Origin: Acidobacteriota bacterium
GTDB lineage: Bacteria; Acidobacteriota; Terriglobia; Bryobacterales; Bryobacteraceae
DNA length: 8,596 nt
Direction: 5' to 3'
NCBI GenBank assembly: GCA_018268875.1
Contig: JAFDVT010000777.1
Location: forward strand, 1 to 8,596
Shown here: positions 1 through 5,227 of the stretch, in pieces
Layout: every line of letters begins with the position of its first letter
Numbering within the stretch: the first letter of the stretch is position 1
Translations under genes and position numbers: made by a program
Notes under the pieces: generated by a model
What the model saw: only the letters and a program-made list of their open reading frames with translations
What the model was told of the DNA's origin: nothing
Databases searched by the model: none

Positions 1-285
1 CCCGGCTATATTGCGTAAGCGCACGTCCATGCTCAAGCCCGTGTCGACGTAGTTGAACTGCGCGGGCGCGCCATTGGGCGCCACGGAGGAGACCACCGGC
101 GCCTTGGTGCCGACGCGAAGCGAGTTATTCCCGCCGGTCTCCAGCAACATCGAAAACCGGCGAGGCTTGCCCGCGTCGTCCTTGATCTGGAAGTCGGCCC
201 GGTAGACTTCGGGCGGGACGGGCTTACTGTCTTGCGCGGCGGCAAGCGTGGCGGCGGCGACCAATAGGACGGGTAAAAACTTCAT
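1..285 (-). CDS. Secreted conserved hypothetical protein (C-terminus outside window)
   Basis: The frame is open from the ATG at 285 to the window edge, giving 95 codons with no stop, so the C-terminus is missing. An AGGAG motif 9-13 bases before the ATG supports this start. Residues 1-18 (MKFLPVLLVAAATLAAAQ) form a typical Sec signal peptide, so the protein should be exported. The mature part begins DSKPVPPEVYRADFQIKD and continues with SLRVGTKAP and FNYVDTGLSMDVRL. This pattern, a beta-rich domain with an RVG motif and a late '(Y/F)xYxDxGxxxDxR' stretch, resembles small secreted proteins that are abundant in Acidobacteria and have no assigned function. The resemblance is from memory. The gene lies 61 bases downstream of the 347-931 gene on the same strand and could be co-transcribed with it. 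Confidence 0.8.
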   Translation of the reverse strand, partial: MKFLPVLLVAAATLAAAQDSKPVPPEVYRADFQIKDDAGKPRRFSMLLETGGNNSLRVGTKAPVVSSVAPNGAPAQFNYVDTGLSMDVRLRNIAG

Positions 286-346
286 GTGGTTCACTCCTAC
301 CCAGTCAAGACGCCCGCCTCGCCCGCGCCGTGCAGAGCGATTTTCT

Positions 347-931
347 TTAACGCCGCAGCCGGCCCGACACGTCCGGCCAGAATTCGGAAAACGTGTTGCC
401 CGCCGCGCGGCCGATGAACCCCATCGGGATGCGGAAGGCAAACTGTCCGGCCGTACGTTCGCTGGCCGGACGATATGCCGTCGAAACGCCGCTGGTGGCG
501 GAGATGGCGATGTAGCGCGCATAGGCCGGCATCAGCCGCCCGTCGGACCTTCGCGCCATCACCGTCATCTTCATGGCGTGACCAAGCCGAGCGCCGAACG
601 AACCCGCGCCGCGACGGTTATAGCGGGGATCTTCGTCCCAGATGCTGGCCACGCCAGCTTCCATGTAGTTTTGAATCGCACCGGTGGCCGCGCGGGTCGC
701 AAACCGTTTCCCAAAGCCGGACCATCCAGGCCCGAACTCTTCGGGCTGGTTGGTCCACGTACTGAAGCCCGACGTGACTAGCGAACCTGCCATACGCGCC
801 GGCGACACCGAGGATTGAAAAGCCCAGCGAAATCGTTCGGCATCCGAGATGGGGGGAACAGACGTTTGCGCTACGGCGGAGTAACAAAAAGAGACGCCCA
901 ACAGTGCAAGGGCGAGACCTGAACATTTCAT
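347..931 (-). CDS. Secreted conserved hypothetical protein, acidobacterial type
   Basis: Predicted protein of 194 residues. I chose the ATG at 931 because it gives a clean signal peptide (MKCSGLALALLGVSFCYSAVAQ). Longer in-frame starts at 982 and 1042 fall in or beyond the terminator of the preceding gene. The mature protein carries motifs I associate with a widespread, uncharacterised acidobacterial family: FGPGWSGFGKRF (about residues 66-77), WDEDPRY (98-104), a PAYARYIAI block (135-143) and a final FSEFWPDV (181-188). A role in the envelope is inferred only from the signal peptide. No Shine-Dalgarno sequence precedes the ATG. A weak sigma-54-like element (944-959) lies just upstream, so translation may be leaderless. 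Confidence 0.82.
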   Translation of the reverse strand: MKCSGLALALLGVSFCYSAVAQTSVPPISDAERFRWAFQSSVSPARMAGSLVTSGFSTWTNQPEEFGPGWSGFGKRFATRAATGAIQNYMEAGVASIWDEDPRYNRRGAGSFGARLGHAMKMTVMARRSDGRLMPAYARYIAISATSGVSTAYRPASERTAGQFAFRIPMGFIGRAAGNTFSEFWPDVSGRLRR

Positions 932-943
932 CGGCGGTGTCAG

Positions 944-959
944 TGCACGCTGCCGTCCA
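944..959 (-). promoter_or_regulatory. Weak candidate sigma-54 (-24/-12) promoter for the 347-931 gene
   Basis: On the minus strand the element reads TGGACGGCAGCGTGCA, with GG and GC exactly 10 bp apart and an intact TGCA, but the -24 box is TGGACG instead of TGGCACG. It lies in the 34 bases between the poly-U tract of the DUF1328 terminator and the ATG at 931, where a promoter must sit if this gene has its own. The predicted transcription start (about 931-933) would leave almost no leader. Possibly chance. Confidence 0.35.
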
Positions 960-965
960 AACGAC

Positions 966-1001
966 AAAAAAAAGGCGCACATCGCTTTCGCGATGCACGC
1001 C
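966..1001 (-). terminator. Rho-independent terminator after the DUF1328 gene
   Basis: Read on the minus strand, a 12-bp stem (GGCGTGCATCGC pairing with GCGATGTGCGCC, two G-U wobbles) closes on a GAAA tetraloop and is followed by eight U residues. This is a textbook intrinsic terminator. It sits 52 bases past the DUF1328 stop codon and separates that gene from the 347-931 gene. Confidence 0.92.
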
Positions 1002-1052
1002 GGAGGGGGGATGGACGGAAGATCGGAGGAAGAAGCCTGCAATGTTTTCGTC

Positions 1053-1217
1053 TTATAGCTGTGCGCGGCGGCCCATCAGGAAGCTCGCCAGGAAAAGCAC
1101 GAGGAAGACGATAAAGAGAATTTTTGCGATGCTCGCCGCGGTGGAGGCAATGATGCCGAAGCCGAACAGGCCGGCAATGATCGCGATGATCAGGAAAACG
1201 ATCGAATAGTGAAGCAT
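1053..1217 (-). CDS. DUF1328 (YtjA-like) small membrane protein
   Basis: A 54-residue protein starting MLHYSIVFLIIAIIAGLFGF and ending FLMGRRAQL. It has two hydrophobic helices, about residues 5-24 and 32-48, joined by an STAASIAK segment. Size, the opening 'LxYxxxFLIxAIIAGxxGF' and the two-helix layout match the DUF1328/YtjA family of short inner-membrane proteins, whose function is unknown. Family members commonly lie near stress genes such as CsbD and BON proteins, as here. The gene appears monocistronic, with its own sigma-54-type promoter (1301-1316) and a strong terminator (966-1001). The likely ribosome binding site AAGGGA lies in a leader segment also found before the CsbD gene, rather far (13 bases) from the ATG. 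Confidence 0.93.
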   Translation of the reverse strand: MLHYSIVFLIIAIIAGLFGFGIIASTAASIAKILFIVFLVLFLASFLMGRRAQL

Positions 1218-1223
1218 GATGTG

Positions 1224-1235
1224 TGTGTGTCCCTT
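1224..1235 (-). promoter_or_regulatory. Leader segment with ribosome binding site, shared with the CsbD gene
   Basis: On the minus strand the sequence is AAGGGACACACA, ending 6 bases before the ATG of the DUF1328 gene. The identical 12-mer lies 5 bases before the ATG of the CsbD gene (2825-2836). AAGGGA is the only Shine-Dalgarno-like sequence here. The CA run extends from AAGGGA almost to the start codon, so changes in repeat number would alter the spacing. Confidence 0.55.
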
Positions 1236-1300
1236 CTACTTTTTTGATTTCATTCCAGGCTGCTGCGGATGTTCCCGGCGCGCCTTGTGTCTTTTCTAGA

Positions 1301-1316
1301 TGCACACGGCGTGCCA
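1301..1316 (-). promoter_or_regulatory. Sigma-54 (-24/-12) promoter of the DUF1328 gene
   Basis: On the minus strand the element reads TGGCACGCCGTGTGCA, preceded by TT. It matches the sigma-54 consensus TGGCACG-N4-TTGCA at all but one defined position, with GG and GC exactly 10 bp apart. Placing the GC at -13/-12 puts the transcription start near 1290 and gives a leader of about 73 bases. It differs from the CsbD element (2755-2770) at only three central positions. Confidence 0.8.
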
Positions 1317-1337
1317 AAGTTTTTACCCGCCTACACC

Positions 1338-1359
1338 GTGTTTTTGCCCCTAAAAACAC
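1338..1359. repeat. Perfect 8-bp inverted repeat upstream of the DUF1328 promoter
   Basis: GTGTTTTT and AAAAACAC flank a 6-base spacer. The dyad lies at about -48 to -69 relative to the predicted DUF1328 transcription start. It also overlaps the U-rich tract of the BON-operon terminator (1363-1385), so it may be partly explained by that. It could be a binding site for a sigma-54 activator, but no second copy was found in the window. Confidence 0.35.
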
Positions 1360-1385
1360 AAACGCCGGGAGGTTCTCTCCCGGCG
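1340..1385 (-). terminator. Rho-independent terminator of the SYLF-BON operon
   Basis: A perfect 9-bp stem (CGCCGGGAG pairing with CTCCCGGCG, positions 1363-1371 and 1377-1385) encloses a 5-base loop. On the minus strand it is followed by a U-rich tract (UUUGUGUUUUUAGGGG). It lies 26 bases after the BON gene stop. It ends the operon before the DUF1328 promoter. Confidence 0.85.
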
Positions 1386-1411
1386 CCGCTGTGAGATTTT
1401 CACCCACCCGG

Positions 1412-1954
1412 TTAGTTCTTGGAAGATCCTTCCACTTGGATCTGGTTGTCCACCTGGAACGTACCGGGAACGCTTCTCGCCTGGATATTCGCGATCGTCC
1501 GGTCCGACTGGTTCGCCACCATGCCGACCAGCTTGATGTTGCCGTTCTTGACGATGATATGCACCGGCGGAACGGCCTGAATTGCGTACCGGGTCATTTG
1601 GGAATGCCCGTAAATCGCACGGAAAACCGCCATGCGAATGCGATCGTCCTGCGGCGAGGTGGGCAGAACTTCAATCTCGTTCACCACCCGGTCCACGCCT
1701 TCCACATCCTTCACAACCGCCTCCGAGGAACTCTTCAGACTCGGCCGCACGACCGAACCGAACAGCGTCACCGTACCGCCGTCGATTCGGAAGGAAAGAT
1801 CGTCGAACACGCCGTAAAAAGGCTGCATCACCAATTCGTGACGGATCTGGCGAACCATCCTCGCTTCCTTCGAACGAGGCGTGTGATTGTCGTAGGCGAA
1901 GGCGCTCATTCCGATCACAGCCGCCACCGCCGCTATTGTTTTTACATATTGCAT
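1412..1954 (-). CDS. Exported BON-domain protein (two BON domains)
   Basis: Predicted protein of 180 residues. The N-terminus (VKTIAAVAAVIGMSAFA) is a signal peptide, so the protein should be periplasmic. Two BON domains follow. The first, at about residues 33-97, has the pattern 'RQIRHELV...LSFRIDGGTVTLFGSV...V..VEGVDRVVNEIEV'. The second, at about 104-175, has 'RIRMAVFRAIYG...VHIIVKNGNIKLVGMV...VPGTFQVDNQIQV'. BON domains bind phospholipid or other envelope surfaces; the best known example is the osmotically induced OsmY of E. coli. A GGAGG motif 10 bases before the ATG supports the start. The gene begins 21 bases after the SYLF gene ends, both share the string GGAGGATAT at the ribosome binding site, and one terminator follows, so the two form an operon. 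Confidence 0.93.
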   Translation of the reverse strand: MQYVKTIAAVAAVIGMSAFAYDNHTPRSKEARMVRQIRHELVMQPFYGVFDDLSFRIDGGTVTLFGSVVRPSLKSSSEAVVKDVEGVDRVVNEIEVLPTSPQDDRIRMAVFRAIYGHSQMTRYAIQAVPPVHIIVKNGNIKLVGMVANQSDRTIANIQARSVPGTFQVDNQIQVEGSSKN

Positions 1955-1975
1955 TCTGCAATATCCTCCCTGTCG

Positions 1976-2671
1976 TTACTTCTTTTCCCATGTGGAGTAA
2001 CGGCTCAGCGCGAGCGCCAATTCATTACTCACGGTCTTCGGGCGGGGACCACCCGCTGCCATGATTTGTTCCGTGGTCAAAGGACGGCCGTAGATCTTGG
2101 CGTTATCGTCCTTGTCTTCGCGCATCGTCGACCCTTGCAGCGCGACGCCGGCAAATACGCCGCGCGCACGCGACCAGCCCAGCATCTCCGCGCGCATCAG
2201 GGCATCGGTTTCGGCCTGCACCGTCCGTCCCACAGGACCCGCCATCACCGCGGCCTCGCCGCCGACCTTGAATTCGCTTTTCATCAGCTTTTCGGCGCCG
2301 CGCTGATTCATGACCAGCAACACCAAATCGGTTTCACCCGCGCCAATCTGAAATCCGACGCTGCCGCCTTCCACGCGCATCGTGGCCGGTCCACGCCATC
2401 CGCCGCCAGCCTTGCGGCACATCATGACACCCTTGCCATACTTTGCGCCGACAATAAAACCGCCCTGCTTCAAGCCCGGAACGATGATGGCGCAATGCGC
2501 CTTTTCCAGAAGATCCTGCGGGATGCCGGAATCTTTGGCACCCATGATCTCGTTGAATACGAGGGTCGCCTCGTGAACGCGCTTTACTGCTTCATTTGAG
2601 TCGTTCGGAGCGGCCAACAAGGTTGCGCCGGTGAGAAGACCGGCTGCGAAAATTTGCCTGGTAAGTTTCAT
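1976..2671 (-). CDS. Exported SYLF-domain (Ysc84-like) lipid-binding protein
   Basis: Predicted protein of 231 residues. I chose the ATG at 2671 because GGAGG lies 9 bases upstream and the protein then starts with a signal peptide (residues 1-21); the open frame reaching 2833 would run through both promoters. The mature protein is one SYLF/Ysc84 domain: KAHCAIIVPGLKQGGFIVGAKYGKGVM (about 57-83), WRGPATMRVEGGSVGFQIGAGETDLVLLVMN (92-122), and the late hallmark SRARGVFAGVALQGS (167-181), followed by YGRPLT (194-199). SYLF domains bind phosphoinositides and membranes in eukaryotes; the bacterial role is unclear but probably envelope-related. The gene is first in an operon with the BON gene. It has a sigma-54-like promoter at 2720-2735, and a hairpin covers its ribosome binding site. 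Confidence 0.93.
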   Translation of the reverse strand: MKLTRQIFAAGLLTGATLLAAPNDSNEAVKRVHEATLVFNEIMGAKDSGIPQDLLEKAHCAIIVPGLKQGGFIVGAKYGKGVMMCRKAGGGWRGPATMRVEGGSVGFQIGAGETDLVLLVMNQRGAEKLMKSEFKVGGEAAVMAGPVGRTVQAETDALMRAEMLGWSRARGVFAGVALQGSTMREDKDDNAKIYGRPLTTEQIMAAGGPRPKTVSNELALALSRYSTWEKK

Positions 2672-2680
2672 GTTCGATAT

Positions 2681-2693
2681 CCTCCGCGGGAGG
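2681..2693 (-). promoter_or_regulatory. Hairpin pairing the SYLF ribosome binding site
   Basis: In the mRNA, CCUCC at 2693-2689 pairs with GGAGG at 2685-2681 around a 3-base CGC loop. GGAGG is the Shine-Dalgarno sequence of the SYLF gene (ATG at 2671). The 5-bp, nearly all G-C helix could block ribosome entry until it is melted or bound. Whether this regulates translation is inference. Confidence 0.45.
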
Positions 2694-2719
2694 TTTTTAC
2701 CCCCGCCGCGTTCGGATCC

Positions 2720-2735
2720 TGCACGGGACGGGCCA
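2720..2735 (-). promoter_or_regulatory. Sigma-54 (-24/-12) promoter of the SYLF-BON operon
   Basis: On the minus strand the element reads TGGCCCGTCCCGTGCA: TGGC, one mismatch in the -24 box (C for A), exactly 10 bp between GG and GC, then TGCA. The predicted start near 2709 gives a leader of about 38 bases. It stands back to back with the CsbD promoter, with only 19 bp between the two -24 boxes. Confidence 0.65.
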
Positions 2736-2754
2736 CAAATCCCTCGTTCTTTTT

Positions 2755-2770
2755 TGGCACGCCACATGCA
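2755..2770 (+). promoter_or_regulatory. Sigma-54 (-24/-12) promoter of the CsbD gene
   Basis: The element TGGCACGCCACATGCA follows a run of T and matches the sigma-54 consensus closely, with exactly 10 bp between GG and GC. The predicted start is near 2781, giving a leader of about 61 bases. Confidence 0.8.
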
Positions 2771-2783
2771 ATGAATTTCGTCC

Positions 2784-2815
2784 GTGTGAGCGCAAGCGTT
2801 GCAACCGCGCTCCAC
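2784..2815. repeat. Imperfect dyad in the CsbD leader
   Basis: GTG-T-GAGCGC (2784-2793) pairs with GCGCTC-CAC (2807-2815) with a single bulged T. Inside lies the 8-bp palindrome GTTGCAAC (2798-2805). In the CsbD mRNA it would be a stem-loop starting about 3 bases from the 5' end. As DNA it lies at about -75 to -106 from the SYLF start, a normal distance for an activator site at a sigma-54 promoter. Confidence 0.4.
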
Positions 2816-2824
2816 GCAAAGCGA

Positions 2825-2836
2825 AAGGGACACACA
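2825..2836 (+). promoter_or_regulatory. CsbD leader segment with ribosome binding site, shared with the DUF1328 gene
   Basis: AAGGGACACACA ends 5 bases before the CsbD ATG and is identical to the segment before the DUF1328 ATG (1224-1235). AAGGGA serves as the Shine-Dalgarno sequence, about 11 bases from the start codon. Confidence 0.55.
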
Positions 2837-2841
2837 ACGTC

Positions 2842-3045
2842 ATGAATTGGGATCAGATTGAAGGAAATTGGAAGCAACTGAAAGGCGCCGCCAAGGCCAA
2901 GTGGGGAGAATTGACCGACGACGATTTGGCCGTGGCGGAAGGTAACATCGAAGCCTTCGCAGGCCGCCTGCAGGAGCGCTACGGCATCACCAAAGAAGAG
3001 GCGAAAAAACAGTTCGACGAGTTCGTCGCCAGCCAGCGCCAATAG
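2842..3045 (+). CDS. CsbD-family stress protein
   Basis: A 67-residue, highly charged protein that opens MNWDQIEGNWKQLKGAAKAK, a clear CsbD-family signature ('xxIxGxWKQxKGxxKxxWGxLTDDDL'). The pattern continues with WGELTDDDLAVAEG (21-34) and LQERYGITKEEAKKQFDEF (43-61). It has no signal peptide, so it should be cytoplasmic. CsbD proteins are small helical proteins induced in general stress (sigma-B dependent in Bacillus subtilis); their molecular role is not known. It diverges from the SYLF-BON operon, with a sigma-54-type promoter at 2755-2770 and its own terminator at 3077-3113. Confidence 0.95.
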   Translation: MNWDQIEGNWKQLKGAAKAKWGELTDDDLAVAEGNIEAFAGRLQERYGITKEEAKKQFDEFVASQRQ

Positions 3046-3076
3046 CCGGCGCGCCACGCCTCGCAAAACGTTCGAC

Positions 3077-3113
3077 AGCCCGCCGGCAAAGCGCCGCGCG
3101 GGCTTTGATTTTT
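3077..3113 (+). terminator. Rho-independent terminator of the CsbD gene
   Basis: AGCCCGC-CGGC (3077-3087) pairs with GCCG-C-GCGGGCT (3093-3104) with one bulged C and an AAAGC loop, followed by TTGATTTTT. It lies 32 bases after the CsbD stop. Confidence 0.85.
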
Positions 3114-3136
3114 GGGGCCGATGTTACTATTTTCGT

Positions 3137-3571
3137 TTGGCTTCCCCGGCTTCAGGCATCGCTCCCAAACGGCTGCTGCTCGCAGAAGATAACCCTCACG
3201 ACCGGTTCCTGCTGGAAGAGTGTTTCGTCTCCGCGTCGATCCCGGTTCAGATCGACTGGGCGACAGACGGCCAGGCGGCGCTCGATCTGCTGCTCACCGG
3301 CCAGCAGAACGAATTGCCGTACTGCCTGGTGATCCTCGACGCCAACCTGCCGCGCAAGGCCGCCCACACGATCCTGGAGGAGTTGCAGGCCGCCGGACGC
3401 ACCGCGGGAGCCCCTGTCGTGGTGCTGTCGTCCATGCTGACGGGGCAACGCAAACAAACCCTGCTCGAGCTTGGCGTGCATTCCGTCCTGAAGAAACCGC
3501 TCGACCTGGCCGAATACGATCAACTCGCGCTCGACCTCAACGCCATCATGTCGGCGGCCGCCGCCGGCTAG
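3137..3571 (+). CDS. Single-domain response regulator (CheY/Rcp1-like receiver)
   Basis: Predicted protein of 144 residues made almost entirely of one receiver domain. Visible landmarks are the acidic pair E17-D18 (LLLAEDNPHDR), the phospho-acceptor D68 in LVILDANLP, S98/S99 after strand 4 (VVVLSSM) and K120-P121 (LKKPLD). All residues needed for phosphorylation are present. There is no DNA-binding or enzymatic output domain, so it must act through a partner; it cannot itself be the sigma-54 activator for the nearby promoters. The order and the early 'EDNxxDRxLLEE' resemble Rcp1-type regulators. The start is a TTG at 3137 with no Shine-Dalgarno sequence; no other start lies upstream in frame, so the exact N-terminus is uncertain. 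It converges on the AsmA-like gene with only 2 bases between the stop codons. Confidence 0.9.
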   Translation: MASPASGIAPKRLLLAEDNPHDRFLLEECFVSASIPVQIDWATDGQAALDLLLTGQQNELPYCLVILDANLPRKAAHTILEELQAAGRTAGAPVVVLSSMLTGQRKQTLLELGVHSVLKKPLDLAEYDQLALDLNAIMSAAAAG

Positions 3572-3573
3572 CG

Positions 3574-5214
3574 TTATCGATCCAGCCCGAACTTCGGCGA
3601 TTTTGCCGTTCCCACCACTTTGATTTTCAGGTACGTGCCGGCGCCGTGTTTCTTGAAGAACGGGTCCACGGGTTTCAGCGCCCACCGCTTCCATCCCGAC
3701 ATCGTCTGCGAGACTTTGGCGTCCAACATCAGCGCACCGTAAAAGTCCAGTTCATCGGACTGCATGTCGAACGTACCGTCCAGCTTCACCTTCGATCCCG
3801 GAACGGTAAATGCCAGATTCTTCATCGTCAGTTCCTGGTCCGCCATGTTGAACTCGCCGGACATGTCCGAAAACACGTTGTCGATGGACGTGTCGGTCGG
3901 TTGACCCTGGCCGCGCCGGCTCAGCGTATCCACCTTGTCCTGAATCGCATCCTGCAGAAACTGCCCGTGGCGGATGGAAAACTTTCCGGCCAACAGCAGC
4001 TTTTCCTTCACCTTCGAGGACAGCGGAGGAATGCGAATCCGCGAATCCATCTGGATGCGGCCCGACATGAACGGTTTGTTCTTCGTCGCCAGACGAAGCA
4101 AATCCATCATCTCGCCGTCCGGCATGTGTACGTCGAGGTCGATGGTTCGCTTTTCGTCGCCGTCGTGCTTGATCACGCCGCCGCTGGTGGTAAACGCGGT
4201 GCCGTTCAGCTTGGCGTGAACCGGCTTCAGGATCGTATTGCCGTTGGTGCCATCCACCTCCACCTCGTACTCGGTGAACAAATGTACCGGATTTCCCGCC
4301 ATTTTCAACCGAAAGTCAGGAACCGTGGCCTCTCCCTTCGCCTGCACCGACCCGAGCGTTCCGGTAAACGTCCCGCGCGATTGCAGCGTTCCCGCGATGG
4401 CCGAAAACACGCCGAGGTCCGCTTTGTTGAAGTCGAAATCGCCGGACAAAGGCGTCTCGCTAGGCGATTCCGCGTTCCACGGTCCGAACGCGCCGTTCGC
4501 GTAAATTTGTCCCGGCGGCCGCGGATTGGTGAGCTTCGCCCGGTAATTCAGACTCTCGCTCATCCGCACCGAATCGAGCACGATGTCCTGCAAGTCGAAC
4601 TCCAGGGGCTTGCGGTCCTTCGTCCGCGGCAGAATGCGAAGCTTGGAACTTGTGATCGACACCTGTTCGATCAAGACGCCGGTATTCGCGCCATCCGTAT
4701 TGGACTTGGCGGGAGCAGCCTCGATGGTCGCTTTGCCGTCGGTTTCACTCTTGTCTTCTTTAAAGGACGGCCGCTCGCCCTTGGGCGGAATGTTGATCTC
4801 CATCTCGTCCAAATAGACCAGAGCCACGCGTTTGGTTGGATCAAAAATTCGTCCCAGGTCCGCGCTGAAGCGAAATCGCTTCATACGGAACATGGGTTCA
4901 ATATCGGTGCGGCCTTTGTGGCGCAAGACAATGTCTTCGCCGATCACTTCGGCAATCACGCCCGCGCCCCGTTTCATCACCAGTTGCAGGGCCGGAATGT
5001 GCGGGATATGTACGATCAGCTTGCCGATTTCCACCTTGCTGTCAAAGCGTTTGGCCAGATAGCTGGCGGCTTGTTCTTTAATGTACGGCTCAAAGCGCTT
5101 GGCGAGAATCGACGCCGTGATAAAAATGCCGGCAATGCCAACGGCGGCGGCCACGGCGAGTCCAATCAACCACTTCTTTTTGCGGCTCACGGGGCGTGCG
5201 AGGTGCACGTCCAT
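3574..5214 (-). CDS. AsmA-like envelope protein
   Basis: Predicted protein of 546 residues from the ATG at 5214; a TTG at 5220 would add two. A basic cytoplasmic tail (residues 9-14, SRKKKW) precedes one membrane helix (about 14-36, WLIGLAVAAAVGIAGIFITA), after which the chain is periplasmic and rich in beta strands. The C-terminal region has repeats typical of AsmA-like proteins: MKNLAFTVPGSKVKLDGTFDM, LDFYGALMLDAKVSQTMSGWKR, LKPVDPFFKKHGAGTYLKIKVVGTAKSPKFGLD. AsmA-family proteins are bridge-like proteins thought to move phospholipids between inner and outer membranes; this one is mid-sized. An envelope role is therefore likely but the substrate is unknown. It starts 13 bases after the YihY gene ends, so the two are probably one operon. 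No terminator is seen downstream. Confidence 0.88.
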   Translation of the reverse strand: MDVHLARPVSRKKKWLIGLAVAAAVGIAGIFITASILAKRFEPYIKEQAASYLAKRFDSKVEIGKLIVHIPHIPALQLVMKRGAGVIAEVIGEDIVLRHKGRTDIEPMFRMKRFRFSADLGRIFDPTKRVALVYLDEMEINIPPKGERPSFKEDKSETDGKATIEAAPAKSNTDGANTGVLIEQVSITSSKLRILPRTKDRKPLEFDLQDIVLDSVRMSESLNYRAKLTNPRPPGQIYANGAFGPWNAESPSETPLSGDFDFNKADLGVFSAIAGTLQSRGTFTGTLGSVQAKGEATVPDFRLKMAGNPVHLFTEYEVEVDGTNGNTILKPVHAKLNGTAFTTSGGVIKHDGDEKRTIDLDVHMPDGEMMDLLRLATKNKPFMSGRIQMDSRIRIPPLSSKVKEKLLLAGKFSIRHGQFLQDAIQDKVDTLSRRGQGQPTDTSIDNVFSDMSGEFNMADQELTMKNLAFTVPGSKVKLDGTFDMQSDELDFYGALMLDAKVSQTMSGWKRWALKPVDPFFKKHGAGTYLKIKVVGTAKSPKFGLDR

Positions 5215-5227
5215 TGCCAATAAAAGG

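Noticed and set aside
1223..2599. Open frame of 458 codons on the plus strand
   Set aside because: It is antisense to the BON and SYLF genes, crosses a terminator and has the arginine/histidine-rich composition of a GC-rich shadow frame. The minus-strand products are clear family members.
2672..2833. N-terminal extension of the SYLF frame to 2833
   Set aside because: It removes the signal peptide from the N-terminus and runs through the promoters and the CsbD leader.
3103..3130. Possible sigma-70 promoter (TTGATT and TACTAT) for the receiver gene
   Set aside because: The spacing is about 14 bp and the match is poor; the TTGATT is part of the CsbD terminator tail.
3552..3563. Palindrome CGGCGGCCGCCG at the end of the receiver gene
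   Set aside because: It encodes an alanine-rich tail in GC-rich codons and has no loop or T run, so it is not a credible terminator.
3583..3605. Small hairpin CCGA-ACT-TCGG followed by GCGATTTT after the receiver gene
   Set aside because: The stem is only 4 bp and lies inside the AsmA-like coding region; too weak to call a terminator.
3220..5223. Open frame of 667 codons on the plus strand
   Set aside because: It runs antisense to the AsmA-like gene and overlaps the receiver gene in another frame. Its product has no recognisable domain and very high arginine and histidine content.
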